64,000 bases of DNA from CAYMTR01 sp964393405 (GTDB lineage Bacteria > Bacteroidota > Bacteroidia > Bacteroidales > Prolixibacteraceae). The stretch lies in NCBI GenBank assembly GCA_964393405.1, contig CAYMTR010000011.1:1-64000 (forward strand), written 5' to 3'. The notes under the pieces are model-generated. The model did no database searches, was not told where the DNA came from, and saw only the letters and a program-made list of their open reading frames with translations. Shown here in pieces: positions 50,601-58,718 of the stretch. The stretch's first letter is position 1, and each line of letters begins with the position of its first letter. Made by a program: the position numbers and the translations under genes.

Positions 50601-52634
50601 AGGGAATGTTGGTTTTGATTCAAATGAGATATCTGAAACAAGATCAGCAGGTTCAATTGATATTGTATTCTCTGGTATTACAAAATCATTAACCCCAGTT
50701 GCAGATATCGTATATGCGCAATTTGGTTCTATCTTCGCTGTATAAGTAGCATCAGTTGTATTAATTGTAGTTTCAGGTATGAAAATTTTATTTTCTGATG
50801 CAGGAGCAGTATATACTAACCCTAATTTAGCCAACTGAGAAGCATTTAATCCAATAATTGAACCACTTACAGTGTACATCTCAACTTTTCTGATTGTAAC
50901 TTCATGACTGGTTTCTTCACTTATAGTTATTTTACTTCCATTGCTGATTATATATCCATTAGCATTTACAAGGCTTAGAGAATATTCAAATCCCGAGGGA
51001 ACTTTGCCACTATAATTGCCACTAGAAACATTGGCTTGCCATGATTTCCCGGCGCTATTAGTAAATTGAATTTTATATCCTTCAGGAATATCGGTAGCTT
51101 CAGTTACATTGACAGTTCCTGTTACTTTAACCATTGTTGCATCTTTTCTTAATATACGATAATAGAAAGGTTTGTCTTTTGTATCGTAGATTTTATATAC
51201 ACCTGTATTTTTTGCTACAAACTTGATTTTTGATCCTGTGCTTCTGGAACTTGCAGTGTCTGTTTGAATATTAGGATCTGAGTAAACAAAGTTTATTAAC
51301 CCTTGTGGGTTCTGAGATTTACAATAAATAGTAACTTCGTCATCCTCACTGAGGTTTATTGTAAGATATCTGGCTGTCGATGCGCTTGAATTTACATATA
51401 ATGAACCCTTTAAAGAATCACTTTCAATAACAATTGGCGAGCCATTAGCATCATAACGGGTAAGATTCTCATTAGTCGTTCTCAATCGATCTTTATTGGC
51501 AGCCCCAACCCATGTAAGCACTCCTGCTGTAAAAGTTGCAGGCATTGTTTTTCCTGTTGAACCAACAACAACAGATGTATCATACCATGAATTTATGAAA
51601 CTTTCAGTAAGCCAGTTTGTGTATATTTCAGGATTAAGTTCTTTAGCTCCAAAGTCCCAAGCGTCAATTAAAGCTGTCTTTTCTTTTTCATTTTCAATTG
51701 AAACAGAAGAAATATAAATTGTTCCATTAGCTGCAGGTGCTTTGAATACTCCGTTTATTACTCCGGCTTCTCCTTTATAATTAAATGAATGTGATCCACA
51801 TGCCCCTGAACCCTTATCTGTCGCAGATATTGAACCTAAAATATTTCCTAAGCCGTCAGTAAATTCCATTTCAACATCTGTTACACTTGTGTATTGACAT
51901 GTTCCAATTGTAATTTTTGAATTTCCAGAAACGACAAATGAAAACGAATTACCAACAAACATTGCAAGTCCATGCTGAGCATCATGATACCAGAACTGCG
52001 AATTTTCATTGTCATTATTGCTTTTAATTGTAACTAGGCCATCATCTGTAACAAATATTGGAAACTTGGTAGTAGTTACCTGAGGAAGAACTGAACCATC
52101 AGCAAAATTATAATTATAGGTTTCTCCAAAGTCTGAAATTATGGGAGAACTTATGATATCAATCCTCGGTATGTAGGTTTTTGCAACCGCATTAGTTAAT
52201 ACTAATGTTGTTTTTGGTCCTGAATACTTGAACTCTAGGATGTCATCACAAGCAGCTGTTTTTGACAGCTTGGTTTCAGTATATGTTCCGTTCTTGTTAG
52301 AAACAGTAAGGGTTGATGTACTACCAGAATATTTACATCCGTAAATATTTACAGTAACATCTCCCGCAACATCTATCTCAATGTAATTACCGTCTTTAAA
52401 TTCTACACCATGTTGCGCTCCGTTATAAAGATAAGGAGTGCCAGTTCCTATACGAGTTCTTATTATTCCGTAATCCACATCTGTTTTCACATCAGAGTTG
52501 TTAGGAATAATACTTCCGTCACAAAAGTTGAACGAATAATCTATTCCCCGCCAAGGAGTAGTTACCATTTCTGCTTTTACCCAAATAAAGCTGAGTAACA
52601 TTGCAATAATTGAAAAGTAGATTCTTTTTTTCAT
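47676..52634 (-). CDS. Secreted multidomain pectin methylesterase with T9SS sorting tail
   Basis: A 1652-residue secreted protein. A signal peptide and two similar N-terminal beta units (each with an AQHG segment and a CxYxG/S strand, about 25-320) come first, then beta-sandwich units to about 870. A pectinesterase (CE8) domain spans about 880-1250: GRQDSFYG (catalytic Asp), GGTDYIFGG (second Asp) and LGRPWQG (Arg). A CBM9-type domain follows (about 1290-1470), a fibronectin-III-like domain (about 1480-1570), and a type A T9SS tail (VYPNPVLNTLTI, KGVYILKVNG). It would demethylate plant pectin at the cell surface, in keeping with the SusCD and GH3 genes. Confidence 0.9.
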   Translation of the reverse strand: MKKRIYFSIIAMLLSFIWVKAEMVTTPWRGIDYSFNFCDGSIIPNNSDVKTDVDYGIIRTRIGTGTPYLYNGAQHGVEFKDGNYIEIDVAGDVTVNIYGCKYSGSTSTLTVSNKNGTYTETKLSKTAACDDILEFKYSGPKTTLVLTNAVAKTYIPRIDIISSPIISDFGETYNYNFADGSVLPQVTTTKFPIFVTDDGLVTIKSNNDNENSQFWYHDAQHGLAMFVGNSFSFVVSGNSKITIGTCQYTSVTDVEMEFTDGLGNILGSISATDKGSGACGSHSFNYKGEAGVINGVFKAPAANGTIYISSVSIENEKEKTALIDAWDFGAKELNPEIYTNWLTESFINSWYDTSVVVGSTGKTMPATFTAGVLTWVGAANKDRLRTTNENLTRYDANGSPIVIESDSLKGSLYVNSSASTARYLTINLSEDDEVTIYCKSQNPQGLINFVYSDPNIQTDTASSRSTGSKIKFVAKNTGVYKIYDTKDKPFYYRILRKDATMVKVTGTVNVTEATDIPEGYKIQFTNSAGKSWQANVSSGNYSGKVPSGFEYSLSLVNANGYIISNGSKITISEETSHEVTIRKVEMYTVSGSIIGLNASQLAKLGLVYTAPASENKIFIPETTINTTDATYTAKIEPNCAYTISATGVNDFVIPENTISIEPADLVSDISFESKPTFPATITIEGLSDVQKGKLITVFTNLNEAGYTYSFASDQEILLRDGVYSISCTGIEESPIELAMTSNLKIEGAGGSKNLVFKTVSVWPFDDATIVNGNAAYKGLLFSGNIYNEKAKSHLVGKNGASIQIPMNPGEKLTIGYYYSAKFAISGGDTIFTTSGSTSKNESISYVFTGTSSEYITLGLGAGTTYFTDIYITKILPYSEIITVGSNKEFSTINEALDAIRTMIRPNNERVSIIIDPGNYEEMLVIDIPNISFINASNAPSIAMENKGVDIDENAVRITSYYGTGYNYYSMTNNHKWNSEALRVNMENGYLSYTNTGSGTANGSYWNSTVVIDAPGFEASNIIFENSFNQYISKKESEDVVVEWAVGSKGKRPIDQGNTAVQSKSYVERAAAIAYTKNGDKSILNKCRIVGRQDSFYGAEGARVVAYKCSLMGGTDYIFGGMTLVAYKSDLAMNTSETNTDISYITAAQQTTARGYLMYECRITSAIPGTETASVYLSKPGALGRPWQGTTSEVVYFKTSIDSTNAPGFEGKSMIQAEGWNSTLGGPSEKCYEYGTIEKSGEDNSTKRASWSKVITEPVLTDGTEITTFNFTKGTDEWDPIPALEPSIPDFTAEKIVFGTVDSPSDYTCNISMDWNATHVSIILDITDDVIVNTGTNYQVDNIEVYFDMDNSKNIHWPRNGGWVSNDPTFDGNDYQFRLVPDVDFSVNNSFSGATQVYSQTSEGYKFELIIPWDSLMDGFVPEIGKLIGFDILASDNDATASDANRNQITLVSPTAFPYNDPSLFGTFQFLESGKFSIIPDETIPGIVSNLKASVDKNAVTLSWDNATDDIAILYYNVYQGSTLIKEKLYPNQTGNTLKVKDLADGDYTFSFKTVDNFGNKSASTASVSATVKTTSANYHSTEISVYPNPVLNTLTIRGIDIINKVEIIGITGNIVKSLYGFDTIDVTELLKGVYILKVNGNNKVFTSRFIKN

Positions 52635-52934
52635 GAATTCTCTTGTTAGATTTTTTAGTTATTTTATTGCTAATTAGCTTAATTTCTGATTACAATAAAC
52701 CCGTATCTAAATTAAAAAAGGAAATTCAGAGTGAAGTGGAGTATTTGTTATTATAAGGGGTACAAATTGACTTTTTTTGTATTGAAAGATTTGTTTTTTC
52801 TTGATAGGATATTGAGTTATTTATATCTAAGATTATAATCAGCTATTCAAATTAATATTTCTAAAAGGTAATCTTTTATGTATTTATCGTGTTATTCTAC
52901 TATTAGTATTTCTTAATGCCTAATTTTGTTTTAA
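52635..52934. other. Divergent promoter region of pectinesterase and amidase
   Basis: 300 bp of AT-rich DNA without an ORF. A -7-like box TAATTTTG sits at 52921-52928, only 6 nt before the amidase ATG. No clear promoter for the pectinesterase gene was found. Confidence 0.45.
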
Positions 52935-55457
52935 ATGACAGATACAAACACACACAAATATCTATTCTTTTTATTCTTTTTCTTTTGTTTCTTATTCTTA
53001 GGGATAGCAAGTGTTAAGGCTAATTATAACAATAGTTCTCTTGTTATTACCCCTGAACCCCAAAGCATTTCTGATGAAAGTAAAACAAGGAACTCGCCGG
53101 CAGCAACAATTGTATGGGGAAAGAATCAAATCAGAAGAGTTGATAATTCATACAGTTTTTTTGTTGAATCCCCTGTTCAATTTAGCTATTTTGGTGTTGG
53201 ATGGAAAACGAATGATGATAGTTTAGATACATCTGATTTCGTTATAAGATACAGGACATGGTCAGGAAATATTGAACCTGGAAATTGGAAATCCACTCAA
53301 GGAGAATACTCTCCCGAAGAGAATAAATCGGGACTATATAGGAGTGATGTAATTTTTGTAAACGATTCAATACTTCATGATTTCGTTGAAATTATCATTA
53401 CATCCGCTAAAAATGTTATAATTGATTCTTTAGTTGTTGATTTAGTTGGTTTTTCTAAAAATGACACTCCTAATTTCTCTGAAAAATCTTCAGTTAATTA
53501 TTATTCAACAACAGATTGCCCCCCGCCTTCAATAATACCCAGAACCAATTGGTGTGGCGGATTTGGGGCGTGTAATAATCCTCAATATCAGCCTGAAATT
53601 ATTCAGCCTACCCACGTGGTAATTCATCACGGTGGCTCTCCAGACTCTTATGTTGATGGATACTCAGTTGTTAGAGGATATTGGGATTATCATGTTAATT
53701 CTCTAGGTTGGGACGATATTGGGTATAATTATTTGATCGATAAAAATGGGAATATTTTTCAGGGAAGGCATAACCCCTACTTGTTTTCTCAAGATGTTAA
53801 AGGCGCTCATGCAGGTAATGTTAATGGAAAGGCTATTGGAGTCTGTTTTTTAGGTAATTCTGATAAAACTTATCCTACTGTTGAACAAATTTCAAGACTT
53901 GAAGAATTGCTGGCTTATTGGTTCAATTTTAAAAATATTGATCCTGTTGTGAAGAATTTAATTATTAATCAGGCAGGAACCGATACTTTGTTTCTTCCCA
54001 GAATTGTTGGGCATAGGGATATAAAACCCGCTACTATTTGTCCCGGCGATATGCTTTATGATGCCTTAACAAATATTAGAATGGAAACTAGGATTAAGAT
54101 GCTTTCATGTTCAAATAGGAAATTATCTACCGATATCCTTGTTGATAATCTTAGCGTCTTTCCCAGTGAAATAATTGGAGGGGGAAGTGTTACAGTGACA
54201 TCACGATTTTCAGTTTCAGACGATATTAAAGACTTAACAGAATCACCCTCTTTATGTGAATTGTGGCTTTCTGAGGATACAATTTTTAATCCAACCAAAG
54301 ACATATTATTCGATTTACCTGTCAGTATTGAAAATTCAGATTCTGTTATTTCAACTGAATATAAAATCAATAAATATACTGCTCCTGGGAAATATTACTT
54401 TTTCCTTGTTGCTGACCGTTATAATAGTTTATGGGAATCTGATGAGATGAATAACGAGTTGTTTGTACCTCTATCAATTCATGATAACAGCTCTATGATT
54501 GCAGTAAATACTGTTCCTTCAAACGGTGGTGTAGTTTCGGGTGCAGGGAAATATTTTAATGGTGATACTTGTAACCTGTTTGCTGAAAACGCCTTTGGTT
54601 ATGAGTTTCAAGGATGGTATGAGGGCGAAAGTCTTATCTCAAAGGGGTTTAGTATAAGCATGACTGTTGAAAAACCAAGAAGTATTACTGCTCAGTTTAA
54701 ATGTTCTGACTATTTTGGTGATCCAAATATTGAAGGAAACTTTACGGTTTGCCAAGGTGATAAAAACGTCGCTTATAGCATTCCAGAAATAAACAACGGA
54801 TTATCCTATGAGTGGTCTTTACCTTCTGGTGTATCTGGGTTTAGTAAAAGTAACAGTATAATTGTCAGCTTCTCAAACGTTGCTGAATCCGGAATTATAA
54901 AAGTAGTTGCAGATATTGGTTGTGCAAACCTTTTTCCTGAAGCCATAGACAATATTGATGTGAAAAACAAACCTCCACGACCAGAAATTTTTATTGAAGA
55001 TGGAGCTTTGTTCTCAAACCATGGGTACAATGAACTAATCATTTACGATTGGTTCAAGGATAGTATAAAAGTCAGCGAATTAAAATTAAGCGATAATTTT
55101 AAGCCCTCAGAATTAGGAGATTACTATTTGATTGAATCAACAGACTTCTGTTCTTCAGACCCATCTGAAAAAGTATTTTTCGACTATAGGAAATACTTCT
55201 CTGAAGAAGAATCAAACAGAATGGTTATTTTTCCTAATCCTGCTGAAAATATTTTAGAGATTATTTTTTCTGAACTACAGGAAAATGGACTTGAGATTAG
55301 TTTTTACGATTCATCTTCAAGGCTTAGATTAAAATCCCGGAATAGATTGAAATCAAACCATTACTTAATCGATGTTTCAGATCTCGAAAAGGGTGTGTAC
55401 ATTGTGAATTTTAGAATAAACGGAACTGTAAATCATACTAAGTTTTTAAAAAAGTGA
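52935..55457 (+). CDS. Secreted N-acetylmuramoyl-L-alanine amidase (PGRP type) with T9SS tail
   Basis: An 840-residue secreted protein: signal peptide (LFFLFFFFCFLFLGIASVKA), a beta domain to about 190, then an amidase_2/PGRP-type domain (about 195-375) with zinc ligands in THVVIHHGG, GYNYLIDKNGNIFQGRH, and VGHRDIKPATICPGD. A CARDB-like unit (about 395-510), a divergent InlB-like repeat (about 515-590, NTVPSNGGVVSG, FQGWYEGES), a PKD-like unit and a T9SS tail (VIFPNPAENILEI, LEKGVYIVNFRING) follow. It cuts the peptide from muramic acid in peptidoglycan; a role against foreign cell walls or in wall remodelling is possible. Confidence 0.92.
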   Translation: MTDTNTHKYLFFLFFFFCFLFLGIASVKANYNNSSLVITPEPQSISDESKTRNSPAATIVWGKNQIRRVDNSYSFFVESPVQFSYFGVGWKTNDDSLDTSDFVIRYRTWSGNIEPGNWKSTQGEYSPEENKSGLYRSDVIFVNDSILHDFVEIIITSAKNVIIDSLVVDLVGFSKNDTPNFSEKSSVNYYSTTDCPPPSIIPRTNWCGGFGACNNPQYQPEIIQPTHVVIHHGGSPDSYVDGYSVVRGYWDYHVNSLGWDDIGYNYLIDKNGNIFQGRHNPYLFSQDVKGAHAGNVNGKAIGVCFLGNSDKTYPTVEQISRLEELLAYWFNFKNIDPVVKNLIINQAGTDTLFLPRIVGHRDIKPATICPGDMLYDALTNIRMETRIKMLSCSNRKLSTDILVDNLSVFPSEIIGGGSVTVTSRFSVSDDIKDLTESPSLCELWLSEDTIFNPTKDILFDLPVSIENSDSVISTEYKINKYTAPGKYYFFLVADRYNSLWESDEMNNELFVPLSIHDNSSMIAVNTVPSNGGVVSGAGKYFNGDTCNLFAENAFGYEFQGWYEGESLISKGFSISMTVEKPRSITAQFKCSDYFGDPNIEGNFTVCQGDKNVAYSIPEINNGLSYEWSLPSGVSGFSKSNSIIVSFSNVAESGIIKVVADIGCANLFPEAIDNIDVKNKPPRPEIFIEDGALFSNHGYNELIIYDWFKDSIKVSELKLSDNFKPSELGDYYLIESTDFCSSDPSEKVFFDYRKYFSEEESNRMVIFPNPAENILEIIFSELQENGLEISFYDSSSRLRLKSRNRLKSNHYLIDVSDLEKGVYIVNFRINGTVNHTKFLKK

Positions 55458-55581
55458 ACAACCTTTTTTCTGAAGAAACAGAAAATGAAACATTAGGTTT
55501 AGATCTTAACCCAAACATCATTATTATGGTTGCAAATATTACAATTGAGAAATTAAGTCCGAATTTGAGATACATTTGTTT

Positions 55582-55612
55582 TTAGATTTATTAATAAAAA
55601 ATTTTAAATTTG
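55582..55612 (+). promoter_or_regulatory. Promoter of tRNA-Val
   Basis: -7 box TAAATTTG (55605-55612), 19-nt spacer and TTAG at 55582-55585 (3 of 4). The start site would lie just before the mature tRNA. Confidence 0.5.
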
Positions 55613-55625
55613 CCGCCGTAATTAT

Positions 55626-55700
55626 GGGTTGTTAGCTCAGTTGGTTTAGAGCATTACCTTGACAGGGTAGGGGTCACTGGTTCGAATCCAGTACAACCCA
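55626..55700 (+). tRNA. tRNA-Val (anticodon GAC)
   Basis: Acceptor arms GGGTTGT and ACAACCC with discriminator A, D-arm TTAGCTCAGTTGG, anticodon stem TTACC/GGTAG with loop TTGACAG giving GAC, and T-arm GGTTCGAATCC. Length 75 nt. CCA is not encoded. Confidence 0.95.
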
Positions 55701-55711
55701 CAAGTTTAATT

Positions 55712-55743
55712 AAGAGGTCATCGTTTGTATGACCTCTTTTTTT
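55712..55743 (+). terminator. Terminator after tRNA-Val
   Basis: Stem AAGAGGTCAT/ATGACCTCTT followed by a T-run, starting 12 nt after the tRNA. Confidence 0.85.
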
Positions 55744-55905
55744 GTGAAAAATTGTAGCTCATTAATTTGAGTTATTCTTTCAGTAAATAGCTATTTACTG
55801 ATTGTCTTTTTATAAAAAAAGCTCACTTCAATATAATGAATGTCTCATTTCTTTTGATTCAAAGTAAAAATATCATGAATGCTCAAATTTTATTTTATCA
55901 TGCTC

Positions 55906-55935
55906 TTTTTTAGTAATTAAGGTTGGATATATTTG
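55906..55935 (+). promoter_or_regulatory. Promoter of the GH3 gene
   Basis: -7 box TATATTTG (55928-55935) and TTTT (55906-55909) as a 3-of-4 -33 box at 18 nt spacing, giving a leader of about 37 nt to the ATG at 55979. Confidence 0.45.
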
Positions 55936-55978
55936 CTTACTTTTATTACATATTCGATGTTTCAACATTAAAGGGAAG

Positions 55979-58636
55979 ATGGCAAGTATTTTAAAAATTC
56001 AATTTTTAATGAAAAACATAAGCTTAATACTTTTGTGGATATCTCTGGTTGCAATTGGCACATTAACAGGTTGCGACAATACGGAAAGATGGAAGAATTC
56101 CAATCTTCCTATAGAAAAGCGAGTAGATAATCTGGTTTCTCAGATGACTATTGAGGAAAAGATTTCTCAATTGATGGATGTTGCTGCACCGATTGAAAGG
56201 CTTGGTATTCCTGAGTATAACTGGTGGAATGAAGGGCTTCATGGAGTAGCTCGTGCTGGCATAGCTACTGTTTTTCCTCAAGCAATTGGAGTTGCTGCTA
56301 CTTTCAACGATAGTCTGCTTTTTGTTGAAGCTGAAGCTATTTCTGATGAGTTTAGGGCTAAATACAACAATTACATTCAAAAAGGCGAGAGAGATAGATA
56401 TAAGGGGCTTACTGTATGGTCTCCTAATATAAATATATTCCGCGATCCACGCTGGGGAAGGGGACAGGAGACTTATGGAGAAGATCCATATCTAACTTCA
56501 CGTTTGGGAGTTGCATTTGTCAAGGGGCTTCAGGGTGATCATCCTGATTATCTTAAGACAATAGCTACACCGAAACATTACGTTGTACATAGTGGTCCCG
56601 AAAAAGACCGCCACGTTTTTGATGTTGACGTTACTGAAAGAGACTTTCTCGATACTTATCTTCCTGCCTTTGAGGCTACGGTGAAGGAAGCAAAAGCATA
56701 TTCTGTGATGGGCGCTTATAATCGTTTCCGTGGAGAATCTTGCAGTGGAAGCGATACTATATTGAATCAGATATTGAGAGGTAAATGGGGTTTCGAGGGT
56801 TTTGTTGTTTCTGATTGTGGAGCTATTGATGATATTTATCTAAATCATAAAATTGTGTCTACAGGAGCTGAAGCTGCTGCCATTGGTGTTTTAAATGGTT
56901 GCGACCTTGAATGTGGCCGTACTTACCGAAATTTAAAGGAGGCAGTAGAAAGAGGACTGCTGACTGAAGACGATATAGATATTGCCTTAAAACGCCTGTT
57001 TACAGCCAGAATGAAGCTAGGAATGTTTGACCCTCAAGGTAAAAATCCTTATGATAATATTCCTTTTTCAGTTAACGATTCAGAAAAGCATCGTGAACTT
57101 TCAATTAAAGTTGCTCGCGAAACTATGACTTTATTGAAAAACAAGGATAATTCTCTCCCGTTAAGCAAAAAGATAAAATCTTTAGCTGTTCTTGGGCCAA
57201 ATTCTAACGATCCGGTAGTAATGTATGCTAATTATAACGGATATCCTTCCAAATATGTTACCCCTCTTGAAGGAATTCAACAAAAACTTGGAGAAAATGT
57301 TAAAATTTATCACCATGATATTTCTTCTTTAGTTAGTGATGATCCAATAACTTCGTCCATTACCAGAGAGAACTTAATGACGGAAGGGGTGAATGGCATT
57401 AAAGGTGAATATTTTAATAATATAAATCTTGAAGGGACACCTGCTTTAACCCGTGTCGACAGAAGAATAAATTTGGTGTGGGATGGGGAAGGAATTAATG
57501 AAAACATAAATTCTCAGAATATTTCTGTACGTTGGACTGGTAAGCTAATTCCAGGGGTTTCAGGGAAGTATAAGATTTCTTTTACAGGTGATGATGGTTA
57601 TCGTGTTTGGATTAATAACGATTTAGTGATTGACAAGTGGATTGAGCAAAGCCCAAGTGAAAGTTTTATAATTTCAGAATTAAAGGCGAAACAAGAATAT
57701 GATATTAAAATTGAATATTTTCAGGCATCCGGAGGTGCCGTCGCTCAGTTGAAATGGGCAAGGCTGTTCAAAGAAAAAGGTGATGAAGAATATCTGAAAG
57801 AAGCTGCGAAATGTGATGCGATAATTTATTTTGGAGGATTGTCTGCTGCTCTTGAAGGTGAAGAAATGCCTGTTTCTTATGAAGGATTTGACGGTGGAGA
57901 CCGTACAAAGATTGATTTACCTGCTGTTCAGACTGCAACCCTGAAGAAATTGAAGAAACTTGGCAAGCCTGTTATTCTTGTAAATATGAGTGGTAGTGCC
58001 GTAGCTTTAAATTGGGAAGACCAAAACCTTGATGCGATACTGCAGGCATGGTACCCGGGACAGGAGGGGGGAACAGCCATTGCTGATGTTATTTTTGGGG
58101 ATTATAACCCGGCTGGGCGTTTGCCTGTTACATTCTATAAGTCGATTAATGATCTGCCTGATTTTTCTGATTATGATATGGAAGGTCGTACATATCGCTA
58201 TTTTCGGGGAGAACCTTTATATCCTTTTGGTTATGGCTTAAGTTATACTTCTTTCAATTATAGTAATCTTAAATTTCCTGAATCTGCAACTACTTCTGAT
58301 AAATTAACTATTTCTGTTGATGTTGAAAACACTGGTTTGTATGATGGAGATGAAGTTGTTCAGCTTTATGTAAAAATAGAGGAAGCTGTAGTGCCTGTTC
58401 CAATACATTCACTTCAAGGATTTAAGAGGATTAATCTTAAATCAGGGGAAAAGAAAACCGTTACTTTTACTCTTAATCCACAGCAATTTTCAATAATTGA
58501 CGATGAAAATAAAAGGCTTGTGCAAAGTGGAAATATTTTCATATTTATTGGTGGCCAACAACCAACCGGCAACAACGATAATGGTATAAGTGAAAGAATT
58601 AAGCTCACAGGACAAACATTTTATGTTGAAAATTAA
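55979..58636 (+). CDS. GH3 beta-glucosidase lipoprotein with PA14 insert
   Basis: An 885-residue lipoprotein. The ATG at 55979 has a GGGAAG-like stretch before it; a second ATG at 56009 would also leave the lipobox (TLTGC). The GH3 N-terminal barrel contains PEYNWWNEGLHGVARAG, the TPKHYVVHSGPE loop, and the nucleophile Asp in GFVVSDCGAIDDI. A PA14 domain (about 465-610, GIKGEYFNNINLEG, TGDDGYRVWINNDLV) is inserted into the second GH3 domain, a known group with beta-glucosidase or xylosidase activity. The C-terminal FnIII-like part ends the protein (VSVDVENTGLYDGDEVVQLY). Substrate and linkage need testing. Confidence 0.94.
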   Translation: MASILKIQFLMKNISLILLWISLVAIGTLTGCDNTERWKNSNLPIEKRVDNLVSQMTIEEKISQLMDVAAPIERLGIPEYNWWNEGLHGVARAGIATVFPQAIGVAATFNDSLLFVEAEAISDEFRAKYNNYIQKGERDRYKGLTVWSPNINIFRDPRWGRGQETYGEDPYLTSRLGVAFVKGLQGDHPDYLKTIATPKHYVVHSGPEKDRHVFDVDVTERDFLDTYLPAFEATVKEAKAYSVMGAYNRFRGESCSGSDTILNQILRGKWGFEGFVVSDCGAIDDIYLNHKIVSTGAEAAAIGVLNGCDLECGRTYRNLKEAVERGLLTEDDIDIALKRLFTARMKLGMFDPQGKNPYDNIPFSVNDSEKHRELSIKVARETMTLLKNKDNSLPLSKKIKSLAVLGPNSNDPVVMYANYNGYPSKYVTPLEGIQQKLGENVKIYHHDISSLVSDDPITSSITRENLMTEGVNGIKGEYFNNINLEGTPALTRVDRRINLVWDGEGINENINSQNISVRWTGKLIPGVSGKYKISFTGDDGYRVWINNDLVIDKWIEQSPSESFIISELKAKQEYDIKIEYFQASGGAVAQLKWARLFKEKGDEEYLKEAAKCDAIIYFGGLSAALEGEEMPVSYEGFDGGDRTKIDLPAVQTATLKKLKKLGKPVILVNMSGSAVALNWEDQNLDAILQAWYPGQEGGTAIADVIFGDYNPAGRLPVTFYKSINDLPDFSDYDMEGRTYRYFRGEPLYPFGYGLSYTSFNYSNLKFPESATTSDKLTISVDVENTGLYDGDEVVQLYVKIEEAVVPVPIHSLQGFKRINLKSGEKKTVTFTLNPQQFSIIDDENKRLVQSGNIFIFIGGQQPTGNNDNGISERIKLTGQTFYVEN

Positions 58637-58639
58637 TAC

Positions 58640-58678
58640 AAGAATAAAGGGTTTCAGAATATGAAACCCTTTATTCTT
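58640..58678. terminator. Bidirectional terminator between GH3 gene and glmS
   Basis: A perfect 16-bp stem AGAATAAAGGGTTTCA with its complement around a 5-nt loop, flanked by AA/TT, between convergent genes. It lies 4 nt past the GH3 stop. Confidence 0.85.
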
Positions 58679-58718
58679 TACTTATTATATTTCATGTAAG
58701 TTAAATCAAACGATTCAC

